Positions 1 through 5,019 of a DNA stretch of 5,763 nt are shown piece after piece. How positions within the stretch are numbered: position 1 is the first letter of the stretch; each line of letters starts with the position of its first letter. Under the pieces are notes generated by a model. That model did not search any database. It was not told the origin of the DNA and saw only the letters and a program-made list of their open reading frames with translations. Position numbers and translations under genes: made by a program. Source of the DNA: Clostridiales bacterium (GTDB taxonomy: Bacteria > Bacillota > Clostridia > Oscillospirales > JAAYOS01); assembly GCA_012521525.1 (NCBI GenBank), contig JAAYMG010000035.1:1-5763 (forward strand). The letters run 5' to 3'.

Positions 1-80
1 TGTTCATAGCGAAAGCATTTCCCGTTCCGCCCAGACCCAAACCGCCAGAAACAAGCGAAAACTACAAGATATCTAGATAA
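1..80. other. Unassigned window edge, possible end of a neighbouring gene
   Basis: The first bases are GC-richer than the AT-rich stretch that follows, which suggests the edge of a coding region outside the window. Two plus-strand frames are open from the edge, closing at TAG 74-76 and at TAA 78-80; the second ends in a proline-rich tail (VPPRPKPPETSENYKISR). The minus strand is also open towards the edge and reads glycine-rich (SGGLGLGGTGNAFAMN), but has no good start with a ribosome binding site. I cannot decide between them and recognise none of the three. Confidence 0.2.
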
Positions 81-83
81 CAT

Positions 84-112
84 TTGACAGAGAAAAAGTG
101 TTTCACTTTAAC
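84..112 (+). promoter_or_regulatory. Possible upstream promoter with a palindrome in its spacer
   Basis: A perfect TTGACA (84-89) is followed after 17 bases by TTTAAC (107-112), which matches only 4 of 6 bases of TATAAT. The spacer contains the perfect inverted repeat AAAGTG-TTT-CACTTT (95-109), the place where a repressor operator would sit. The weak -10 box makes this a secondary candidate compared with the promoter at 149-178. Confidence 0.3.
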
Positions 113-130
113 TTGCAATTTGCGAAGCGA

Positions 131-157
131 AAAAGCCAGAAAAAAATATTGGCTTTT
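131..157. repeat. Inverted repeat overlapping the -35 region of the first gene
   Basis: Perfect 8-base arms AAAAGCCA (131-138) and TGGCTTTT (150-157) flank an 11-base A-rich loop. The right arm covers most of the -35 candidate (149-154). As RNA it would fold into a hairpin ending in a short U run, so it could be a terminator for transcription entering from the left. As DNA it could be an operator. Nothing visible separates the two. Confidence 0.45.
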
Positions 158-178
158 CCGTGAAAACTGAGTTATAAT
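149..178 (+). promoter_or_regulatory. Sigma-A promoter for the 227-634 gene
   Basis: The -10 box is a perfect TATAAT (173-178). The best -35 is TTGGCT (149-154), 4 of 6 matches, with an 18-base spacer. Transcription would start near 185 and give a leader of about 42 bases before the start codon at 227. The -10 box is convincing; the -35 is only fair. Confidence 0.6.
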
Positions 179-211
179 ATTCTTTGAATATGATTTGATT
201 GCAGCGTTCAT

Positions 212-218
212 AAGGAGG
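212..218 (+). promoter_or_regulatory. Ribosome binding site that decides the start at 227
   Basis: AAGGAGG is a full Shine-Dalgarno match. It lies 2 bases before an ATG at 221 and 8 bases before a second in-frame ATG at 227. Only the second spacing suits initiation, so translation should begin at 227. Confidence 0.8.
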
Positions 219-226
219 ATATGCCT

Positions 227-634
227 ATGAATATTGAGCTTACAAACAAGCAATTCAGAAGGCTTCTTGACCTTGTATATATAGGCAACTGGGTGATCAA
301 CTCCATCCGGGGAGGAGACCGGATAACCGATTACGATGAGGTGGAAAGCAAACTGTTCGGAGAATGCCTCAAGAACCGGATGGAAGTCCTTGTCGATATA
401 GCTGACGGAAGGCCGGTTCCCTCCAGGGCATTTGTCGAGGGCGGGATCCATGAGGCAATAATGGATTACGAGGACTCGGTTTTCTTCGAAATACTGGCGG
501 AGGAGCTTGCGCGCCGCGATATCCAGATGGAAGGGCTTTCCGAAGGAGATGCCGAAGAGGTGAACCGGCGTATCAACGAATATATTTCGGAATTTGAAAA
601 AAACGGTATTGACAACATAATCGTGAACATGTAG
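227..634 (+). CDS. Unrecognised small acidic protein, 135 residues
   Basis: I do not recognise this protein. It begins MNIELTNKQFRRLLDLVYIG and ends in IDNIIVNM, has no signal peptide or membrane segment, and is rich in Glu and Asp. It looks soluble, cytoplasmic and largely helical: the N-terminal third suggests amphipathic helices, residues 78-97 (around MDYEDSVFFEILAEELARR) another, and residues 105-126 a charged helix. No catalytic or metal-binding motif stands out, and it has a single cysteine (Cys47). It is surely a real gene: it has a full Shine-Dalgarno at ideal spacing, a TATAAT promoter upstream and a hairpin terminator just after its stop. It stands alone, convergent with spmAB, so the neighbours give no clue to its role. 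An ATG two codons upstream (221) is too close to the ribosome binding site to be used. Confidence 0.8.
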   Translation: MNIELTNKQFRRLLDLVYIGNWVINSIRGGDRITDYDEVESKLFGECLKNRMEVLVDIADGRPVPSRAFVEGGIHEAIMDYEDSVFFEILAEELARRDIQMEGLSEGDAEEVNRRINEYISEFEKNGIDNIIVNM

Positions 635-644
635 ACATACTTAA

Positions 645-681
645 GCCGTCCCTCCTGTCATGTATCAGGGACGGCCGTTTT
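645..681 (+). terminator. Hairpin terminator between convergent genes
   Basis: A perfect 9-bp stem, GCCGTCCCT (645-653) with AGGGACGGC (667-675), encloses a 13-base loop and is followed by CG and TTTT (678-681). It lies 10 bases after the stop of the 227-634 gene, for which it is a standard intrinsic terminator. Read from the minus strand, the stem is followed by TTAAGTATG, a poor U tract, so for spmB, whose stop lies 37 bases away, it would be at best a weak terminator. Confidence 0.75.
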
Positions 682-712
682 CATGACGTGCGGGAGAAGG
701 AGCCATCCTCTG

Positions 713-1255
713 TCATGTAACGGGAAACTGGAAAAGCAAACGAGTCGACACTGCCGCCATGCAGAATCCCGCCAGATCGGCAACCAGTGCCGCGGGAACG
801 GCGTGGCGTGTTTTTTTGATATCTGCCGCGCCGAAATATACCGCAATGACATAAAACGTCGTTTCGGTAGAGCCAAGCATGACTGCGGCTGTGCGGCCGA
901 TCAGCGAATTTACGCCGTGCGTGCGTATGATATCGGCTCCGAGCGCCAGAGCTCCGCTGCCGCTAAGCGGACGGATCAGCAGTATAGGCACACACTCCGC
1001 AGGGATCCCGATCCACTGTGCAGCAGGTCTGAGGATATCCGTGAAGAAATCCATGGCCCCTGAAGCTCTGAACATGTAGATGACTGAAAAAAGCGCCACA
1101 AGTGACGGGATTAATCCTGCGGCTGTACTCAGCCCTTCTTTGGCTCCGTTCCTGATAGCGGTGAATATATCGGCCTTGCGCAAAACTGCAGCCAATGCGA
1201 GCAATGTGAACAATATGGGAATGATGGCCGACAGTAATGATTGCAGCGCTTTCAT
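713..1255 (-). CDS. spmB: Spore maturation protein B
   Basis: This 180-residue integral membrane protein is close to the length of Bacillus subtilis SpmB. It is a nucleoside-recognition (Gate) domain protein with hydrophobic segments at about residues 7-24, 45-63, 85-107, 122-143 and 151-170. Two SpmB hallmarks are visible: RPLSGSGA at 95-102 and GSTETTFYVIAVYFGA at 128-143. In B. subtilis and Clostridium perfringens, SpmA and SpmB are both needed for full dehydration of the spore core and for heat resistance; the molecular activity is not known. The start at 1255 is chosen because its ATG overlaps the spmA stop in an ATGA, an AAGG lies 8 bases upstream inside spmA, and the residues before it do not look like the family. 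The overlap implies translational coupling with spmA. Confidence 0.93.
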   Translation of the reverse strand: MKALQSLLSAIIPILFTLLALAAVLRKADIFTAIRNGAKEGLSTAAGLIPSLVALFSVIYMFRASGAMDFFTDILRPAAQWIGIPAECVPILLIRPLSGSGALALGADIIRTHGVNSLIGRTAAVMLGSTETTFYVIAVYFGAADIKKTRHAVPAALVADLAGFCMAAVSTRLLFQFPVT

Positions 1256-1821
1256 CTTACGAACCTTGCCAGCAGCTTTGATGATATGATCCCTGCAGTG
1301 ACTGACAATATCGAGGTCATCCATACGGCCGGGAGTATGTCGAACGGGGTTTGACATCCAAGCGCTGAGCGGATCCCGGCAACAGTTGCAGGAATGAGCT
1401 GTATTGAGGCTGTATTCATAACTACAAACAGACATAACTCATCTGTAGCCGTATCACTCTTGCGCATCAGGCGAACTGCCTTGATTCCAAGCGGGGTGGC
1501 CGCATTTCCCAGGCCAAGCAGATTTGCAGAAACGTTAGCGGAAATCGCCTCCAGATGTTCCGGCTTGCGGGATGCCTCTGGGAAAAGGAATGACAGAAGC
1601 GGCCGCATCGCTTTGGCAAGCGCGGAAGCGAATCCGCACAGCTTCATTGCCTCCATGACTCCGGTCCAAAGGCATAATGCGCCTGCGATAGATATGGAGA
1701 GGGTGATCGCCGCCGACGCACCCTCAAGCGCAGCTGCCGACACTTCTTCGATCTTCCCGTTGATTATCCCGAACACCAGAGCAAGGACAGCCATTGCCGC
1801 CCATATTTTTGACATAGCCAT
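1252..1821 (-). CDS. spmA: Spore maturation protein A
   Basis: This 189-residue membrane protein matches SpmA in length and sequence. An N-terminal hydrophobic segment (about 5-21) is followed by a second (about 37-55), then the conserved block NLLGLGNAATPLGIKAVRLM at 100-119, typical of the nucleoside-recognition (Gate) family, and further segments at about 128-150 and 162-182. SpmA works with SpmB in spore core dehydration, probably in the forespore-surrounding membranes. An in-frame TAA directly before the ATG at 1821 makes this the earliest possible start. A GGGGGA lies 12 bases upstream, slightly far, and a second ATG (1815) is farther still. The gene overlaps spmB by 4 bases. A sigma-E-like promoter about 50 bases upstream suggests mother-cell expression. 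In B. subtilis spmAB follows dacB; no dacB is present here. Confidence 0.94.
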   Translation of the reverse strand: MAMSKIWAAMAVLALVFGIINGKIEEVSAAALEGASAAITLSISIAGALCLWTGVMEAMKLCGFASALAKAMRPLLSFLFPEASRKPEHLEAISANVSANLLGLGNAATPLGIKAVRLMRKSDTATDELCLFVVMNTASIQLIPATVAGIRSALGCQTPFDILPAVWMTSILSVTAGIISSKLLARFVR

Positions 1822-1872
1822 TTATGATCACATTCCCCCGGCGGTTATTTCGCTCTAAGACTGTTCCATAAA

Positions 1873-1901
1873 TATGTATTCCGCAGCGAAATCCAATATT
1901 C
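1873..1901 (-). promoter_or_regulatory. Candidate sigma-E promoter for spmAB
   Basis: On the minus strand, GAATATT (1901-1895) fits the sigma-E -35 core (KMATATT) exactly. After a 14-base spacer, AATACATA (1880-1873) matches the -10 consensus CATACAHT at six of eight positions. Transcription would start near 1866, giving a leader of about 45 bases before spmA. The consensus is from B. subtilis. The position and the sporulation role of the downstream genes both support the call, but it rests on pattern matching by eye. Confidence 0.55.
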
Positions 1902-1924
1902 ATATCACAAATATACGGGACGCC

Positions 1925-1953
1925 TTGACAGGCGAGTTGCAGCACCGTATTAT
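1925..1953 (+). promoter_or_regulatory. Strong sigma-A promoter for the DUF4097-YbjQ unit
   Basis: A perfect TTGACA (1925-1930), a 17-base spacer and TATTAT (1948-1953, 5 of 6) make this the best vegetative promoter in the window. It would start near 1960 and give a leader of about 80 bases. The -35 box sits inside a small inverted repeat, CGCCT-TGAC-AGGCG (1921-1934), which could be an operator. The leader also contains a 5-bp hairpin, TTCCG-CTTT-CGGAA (1977-1990). Confidence 0.75.
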
Positions 1954-2006
1954 GTAATAAATGGAAGTATGACTTTTTCCGCTTTCGGAATATGCTGAGA
2001 CGGATC

Positions 2007-2022
2007 AATAAATAAATAAATA
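2007..2022 (+). repeat. Tetranucleotide repeat (AATA)4 in a leader
   Basis: Four perfect AATA units are followed by AAAC and then the GGGA ribosome binding site (2027-2030) of the gene starting at 2041. The repeat lies in the untranslated leader just upstream of the ribosome binding site. A change in unit number would alter leader length and local structure but not the reading frame. Confidence 0.7.
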
Positions 2023-2040
2023 AAACGGGAAGTGTGGCTC

Positions 2041-2919
2041 ATGTTAAATGAAAAGGTTGTCAGGATCATATGCTGGTCGGCCGCAGTGGTCTTGCTCTTA
2101 TCGATCCTTGTGCTTGTCGTTTTTCGAAAATCAGGTATTTTCGCAGGAATCTTCCGCGGGAGTTTGATAAATGACGAGGAGGGCTTTGTGTTGGGTGACA
2201 GCTACTATGTGCCTGCAGATATAATTGAAAGCATCAATGTCGAATGGATAAGCGGAAAGGTATTTATTGAACCATATGACGGCAGAGATATAGCATTTGA
2301 GGAGAATGCAAGCAGGAAACTGGAAAGTGACGAGAAGCTGGTCTATGAAGTCAGGAACGGCACTTTGTACATAAAATTCTTTGAAAGCAGGGGAGTGTCG
2401 TTTTTTTCCGAAGATTCCATAAGCAAGTTTCTGACAGTAAGGATCCCATACGGACTAGCGGGAGACCTGAAAGATTTACAGATATCGTCGGTATCGGGAG
2501 CCATAATCGCAAATGATCTCAAATCAAAAAATACATTCATCGAATCCACCTCAGGGGATATAAGGCTGGCCGGTTTTGTGTCTGAAGAGATAGGCGTCAA
2601 TTGCACATCCGGTGCTGTTGACCTTGAGGGATCGTTTGATGAGATAAGGATCGCTGTCGTATCGGGAAACATCACCGTGACAGGGACAAGCTGTCCCAGG
2701 AAGGTTACCATGGTGTCGGTATCCGGCAACGCAGAACTGCGCATACCGGAAAATGAAGGTTTTGATGTAGAGTTTGACAATGTTTCGGGTTCTTTCACGT
2801 GCGAGTTCCCCATAGTCATAGAAAAGGACGGCGGGACATATAAAGACGGTGGGGCATCGATATCTATGGAGACCGTAAGCGGTGATCTGGCAATAAAAAG
2901 GATCGCCGATCAAAATTGA
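2041..2919 (+). CDS. Membrane-anchored DUF4097-type beta-repeat protein
   Basis: This 292-residue protein has one N-terminal membrane segment (about residues 8-28) with a short basic inner flank, then a long outer or periplasm-like domain. From about residue 67 it carries the recurring Ser-Gly turn typical of DUF4097 (adhesin-like, right-handed beta-helix) proteins: SG at 71, 152, 171, 190, 208, 228, 249 and 280, mostly 18-21 residues apart, with alternating hydrophobic strands between. No enzyme motif is visible. B. subtilis YvlB carries the same domain and lies near an envelope-stress PspC gene, so an envelope-linked role is plausible, but the function is unknown. ATG 2041 is chosen over the in-frame GTG at 2032 because GGGA (2027-2030) lies 10 bases from the first and only 1 from the second. 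It is co-transcribed with the YbjQ gene 13 bases downstream. Confidence 0.8.
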   Translation: MLNEKVVRIICWSAAVVLLLSILVLVVFRKSGIFAGIFRGSLINDEEGFVLGDSYYVPADIIESINVEWISGKVFIEPYDGRDIAFEENASRKLESDEKLVYEVRNGTLYIKFFESRGVSFFSEDSISKFLTVRIPYGLAGDLKDLQISSVSGAIIANDLKSKNTFIESTSGDIRLAGFVSEEIGVNCTSGAVDLEGSFDEIRIAVVSGNITVTGTSCPRKVTMVSVSGNAELRIPENEGFDVEFDNVSGSFTCEFPIVIEKDGGTYKDGGASISMETVSGDLAIKRIADQN

Positions 2920-2932
2920 AAGGATTGTTGTT

Positions 2933-3253
2933 ATGATCATCACGACTACACCCTCGATAGAAGGGCACAAAATCGAACAGTATCTGGGAGTCGTTTTCGG
3001 AGAGGTAGTAGCAGGCGTCGACTTTATCAGAGATTTTGCTGCCGGACTGAGCAACTTCTTCGGAGGACGGTCCGGAGCGTATGAAGAGGAACTTATCCGT
3101 GCGCGCGAGAGCGCGATAAGGGAGATGGAGGACAGGGCACGGATGCTGGGGGCCAACGCTGTTGTCGGTGTCGATATAGACTATGAAGTGTTGGGTTCCA
3201 ATAACGGGATGCTGATGGTTACTGCTTCGGGGACAGCTGTCAGGTACGTTTAG
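2933..3253 (+). CDS. YbjQ / UPF0145 family protein
   Basis: This complete 106-residue protein has the usual length of the YbjQ (UPF0145, formerly DUF74) family. It starts with MIITTTPSIEGHKI, a typical beta strand and turn, contains GGRSGAYEEEL (44-54) and a long charged helix (50-72), and ends with ANAVVGVDIDYE (74-85) and SGTAVRYV (99-106), all characteristic positions. It has no signal or membrane segment and should be cytoplasmic. The family is widespread, and its function is not established; some members are annotated as heavy-metal binding, but there is no Cys or metal cluster here to support that. AAAGGA (2919-2924) lies 8 bases from the ATG. It follows the DUF4097 gene by 13 bases, so both share the 1925-1953 promoter. 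Confidence 0.9.
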   Translation: MIITTTPSIEGHKIEQYLGVVFGEVVAGVDFIRDFAAGLSNFFGGRSGAYEEELIRARESAIREMEDRARMLGANAVVGVDIDYEVLGSNNGMLMVTASGTAVRYV

Positions 3254-3255
3254 CC

Positions 3256-3280
3256 GTCCGGGCAGCAGTCCGGGCCATTT
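3256..3280 (+). terminator. Possible weak terminator after the YbjQ gene
   Basis: GTCCGGGC occurs twice (3256-3263 and 3268-3275) around an AGCA loop. Although the arms are direct repeats, as RNA they pair along all 8 positions using two G-U pairs, giving a GC-rich tetraloop hairpin. It is followed by CCATTT, a poor U tract. It lies 2 bases after the YbjQ stop, where a terminator would be expected, but read-through is likely. Confidence 0.4.
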
Positions 3281-3442
3281 GAGTCGCAGGTCAAATCGTT
3301 GCATGGATGGACACGGAACGGGTACTTGGTCCGAATCGGACAACGAACCTGTCTCCGTGTCCGCACTGTCTAACATAAGGTCATGACAGGAGCACCACAT
3401 AAATATACCGGGCATACGATGGATAGAGAGGAGTGATCCCGC
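3277..3442 (+). other. Structured non-coding region before the DUF3343 gene
   Basis: No convincing gene lies here. The main element is a long imperfect stem-loop at 3309-3362: outer arms GGACACGGA and TCCGTGTCC pair over 9 bp, a middle section (3319-3327 with 3343-3351) pairs with two mismatches and a G-U, and the tip GTCCG-AAT-CGGAC (3329-3341) forms a 5-bp hairpin. Smaller elements are ATTTGA/TCAAAT (3277-3296), the palindrome GTCATGAC (3380-3387) and CTGTC/GACAG (3366-3389). There is no U run after the large hairpin, so it is not a standard terminator. I see no good sigma-A promoter; the best is a loose ATGACA (3383-3388) with a 15-base spacer and TATACC. It matches no riboswitch class that I recognise. 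Confidence 0.45.
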
Positions 3443-3712
3443 ATGACCTGCCTGATAACCTGCAGCGGTTTGACTAATGCCCAATACATCAAAAGAGTAC
3501 TTGAAAGGTCGCTCATAGACGCATATACTTGCCGCCTGCCAGCACATCTGGCAGGAGGAGGATGCGGATATGCAGTCAAGATCAAAGAGGATAAACTCCA
3601 GCAAGCCTTGCAGATCATCCGAAAATATAACCTGCCGTATAGGAACATTTACAGGCTGGATGACGGCTCCTGTGAAGAGGTAGTTGTAAATGGGCAGACT
3701 GGCTTATCTTGA
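3443..3712 (+). CDS. DUF3343 putative sulfur/selenium carrier protein
   Basis: This small 89-residue protein fits the DUF3343 family (Pfam name Se/S carrier protein-like). The pattern is an N-terminal strand (residues 2-6), a helix starting TNAQYIKRVLE (11-21), a second strand leading to the Cys-Gly turn GGGCGYAVKI (38-47), and a helix with QQALQIIRKYNL (53-64). Cys41 before Gly42 is the conserved residue thought to carry sulfur or selenium; Cys3, Cys7, Cys30 and Cys77 are additional. The carrier role is a family prediction, not proven. AGGAG (3429-3433) lies 9 bases before the ATG. Its 3' end overlaps the cysteine desulfurase gene by 23 bases in another frame, so the two are co-translated and probably act together: the desulfurase as donor, this protein as acceptor. 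Confidence 0.8.
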   Translation: MTCLITCSGLTNAQYIKRVLERSLIDAYTCRLPAHLAGGGCGYAVKIKEDKLQQALQIIRKYNLPYRNIYRLDDGSCEEVVVNGQTGLS

Positions 3713-4862
3713 CAACGCGGCCACGACTATGCGCAAACCCATTGCCGTGCGCAGAGCAGTAAAAAAAGCATTTCGCAAGTGCGGCAGTCCCGGCAGAGGG
3801 GGACATCATCCTTCGGAGAATGCGTCCGAAATACTCTTCTCCTGCCGGATGCTCGCATCCGAGCTCTTTCATGTAGACTCACCGAGCAGGATCGTATTCA
3901 CATCAAATGCTACGCACGCGCTTAATATAGCGATCAACAGCATTATTAAGACCGAACGCCTGGCTGAACGAGGGAAAGACGGGCGGGTCCTGATATCCGG
4001 ATATGAACACAACTCGGTTTTGAGGCCGCTCATGGCAAGAAAATCCGAGGGGATAGAAACGGTGCCGGTGATGGCCCCCCTTTTTGAACCGGAAGTTTTT
4101 TTGCACAAGCTTGAACAGGAGATGGATCGCGGAGCCGGTGCGGTCGTGTGCACTCATGTATCTAACGTATTCGGGTATATCTTGCCCATTGAGCGTATAA
4201 GCGAAATGTGTCACCGGCGCGGGATCCCGTTGATAATAGATGCCAGCCAGTCGGCGGGATGCCTGGATATCGACATGAGGAACCTGAAGGCGGCACGATT
4301 CGTATGTATGCCCGGGCACAAGGGGCTCCTCGGCCCACAGGGAACGGGGATCCTGATCTGCGGCTCGGATGAGGCAGCCGCATTCATGGCCGGAGGGACC
4401 GGGGCGGATTCCTTGAGCCCGGAGATGCCCGACTACCTGCCCGAGAGGCTTGAGGCAGGGACGCCTAATGTGCCCGGGATAGCAGGGCTCGCAGAAGGGA
4501 TACGCTATATATTGAAGCGAGGGACCGGGGATATCCTCGAGCATGAGAGAAGTATAACCGGCAAGATCATAGAAGGCCTGGACATGATGCCCAGGGTGAT
4601 AAAGTACCACGGCAGGCGATTCTTTTGCCAGACGGGGGTATTGTCAGTTTCATTCAGGAACGGAGACTGCGAAGAAGCGGCGCAATTCCTTGCCGGGAAA
4701 GGGATATGCGTTAGGGCCGGTATGCACTGTGCTCCGCTCGCCCATAAATGTGTCGGCACTTTGGCGACGGGGACATTGCGAATAAGTCCTTCGCCTTTCA
4801 CAAAGCCCTGGGAAGCCGAACGGATCTTGAAGGCTCTGCGTGAATGGCTGCGGGAAAACTGA
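3690..4862 (+). CDS. Cysteine desulfurase family class-V PLP enzyme
   Basis: This complete 390-residue enzyme of the NifS/IscS-like fold matches the clostridial cysteine desulfurase family (TIGR01977 type). It should remove sulfur (or selenium) from cysteine (or selenocysteine), leaving alanine and an enzyme persulfide. Visible landmarks are DNAATT (8-13), SNATHALN (72-79), His107 in SGYEHNSV, which would stack on PLP, Asn159 in HVSNVFG, Asp184 and Gln187 in IDASQSAG, the PLP-binding Lys211 in PGHKGLLGPQGTG (208-220), EAGTPN (255-260), and the catalytic Cys347 in MHCAPLAH (345-352). The HCAPLAH loop separates it from SufS (HHCAQP) and from IscS. No iron-sulfur scaffold gene is nearby, so a role in Fe-S assembly is not implied. 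AGAGG (3677-3680 core) lies 9 bases before the ATG, inside DUF3343. The physiological substrate is uncertain. Confidence 0.9.
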   Translation: MGRLAYLDNAATTMRKPIAVRRAVKKAFRKCGSPGRGGHHPSENASEILFSCRMLASELFHVDSPSRIVFTSNATHALNIAINSIIKTERLAERGKDGRVLISGYEHNSVLRPLMARKSEGIETVPVMAPLFEPEVFLHKLEQEMDRGAGAVVCTHVSNVFGYILPIERISEMCHRRGIPLIIDASQSAGCLDIDMRNLKAARFVCMPGHKGLLGPQGTGILICGSDEAAAFMAGGTGADSLSPEMPDYLPERLEAGTPNVPGIAGLAEGIRYILKRGTGDILEHERSITGKIIEGLDMMPRVIKYHGRRFFCQTGVLSVSFRNGDCEEAAQFLAGKGICVRAGMHCAPLAHKCVGTLATGTLRISPSPFTKPWEAERILKALREWLREN

Positions 4863-4959
4863 CATGTGTTTCCGGACGCTTTCTATGTAAAAACGGCTCA
4901 ATATTTATTTGAAAGGCTCATTTGTGTTGTGAACGGCTGAAAATTCATGTAAAAAGCTA
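4863..4959 (+). promoter_or_regulatory. Four 20-base phased boxes upstream of the cdaA promoter
   Basis: AACGGCTCA (4892-4900), AAAGGCTCA (4912-4920), AACGGCTGA (4932-4940) and the weaker AAAAGCTAT (4952-4960) start exactly 20 bases apart. That is near two helical turns, so all would face roughly the same side of DNA. The last box abuts the -35 element. ATGTAAAAA also precedes the first and last boxes (4885-4893 and 4947-4955). This could be a regulator-binding array. No terminator is visible after the desulfurase stop, so some transcription may read through. Confidence 0.4.
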
Positions 4960-4989
4960 TTCACACAGACATATATTTTATGATAAAAT
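4960..4989 (+). promoter_or_regulatory. Sigma-A promoter for cdaA
   Basis: TTCACA (4960-4965, 5 of 6) and TAAAAT (4984-4989, 5 of 6) are separated by 18 bases, with an extended -10 TG at 4981-4982. Transcription would start near 4996, leaving a short leader of about 24 bases. The flanking DNA is AT-rich, as expected. Confidence 0.65.
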
Positions 4990-5005
4990 ATCTGTAATAT
5001 AGAAA

Positions 5006-5010
5006 CAGGG
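5006..5010 (+). promoter_or_regulatory. Ribosome binding site that decides the cdaA start
   Basis: CAGGG lies directly against an ATG at 5011 but 9 bases before the in-frame ATG at 5020. Only the second spacing is workable, so the start is placed at 5020. Confidence 0.6.
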
Positions 5011-5019
5011 ATGTTGTCG

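Noticed and set aside
683..1079. Plus-strand open frames across the spmB region
   Set aside because: They are antisense to spmB, whose length, motifs and overlap with spmA are all as expected; their composition is Arg- and Cys-rich, as in a shadow frame.
3326..3343. TGGTCCGAATCGGACA, reminiscent of a tRNA T-arm
   Set aside because: The invariant TTC of the T-loop is missing, and no acceptor, D or anticodon arm can be built around it.
3303..3386. A 27-codon plus-strand frame (starts MDGHGTGTWSESD) across the long hairpin
   Set aside because: The nearest purine-rich site (AGG at 3288-3290) is 12 bases away and weak, and the sequence is dominated by the arms of the inverted repeat. A leader peptide is possible but not supported.
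3394..3420. A sigma-K-like AC, 17 bases, CATACGAT arrangement before DUF3343
   Set aside because: The -35 part carries almost no information, and the start site would fall on the ribosome binding site, leaving no usable leader.
2864..3604. A 246-codon open frame on the minus strand
   Set aside because: It runs antisense across the ends of two real genes, the hairpin region and DUF3343. Its Cys- and His-rich composition is that of an antisense shadow.
3903..4610. A 235-codon open frame on the minus strand
   Set aside because: It is antisense to the cysteine desulfurase gene, which has all its family motifs; the reverse translation has no recognisable domain.
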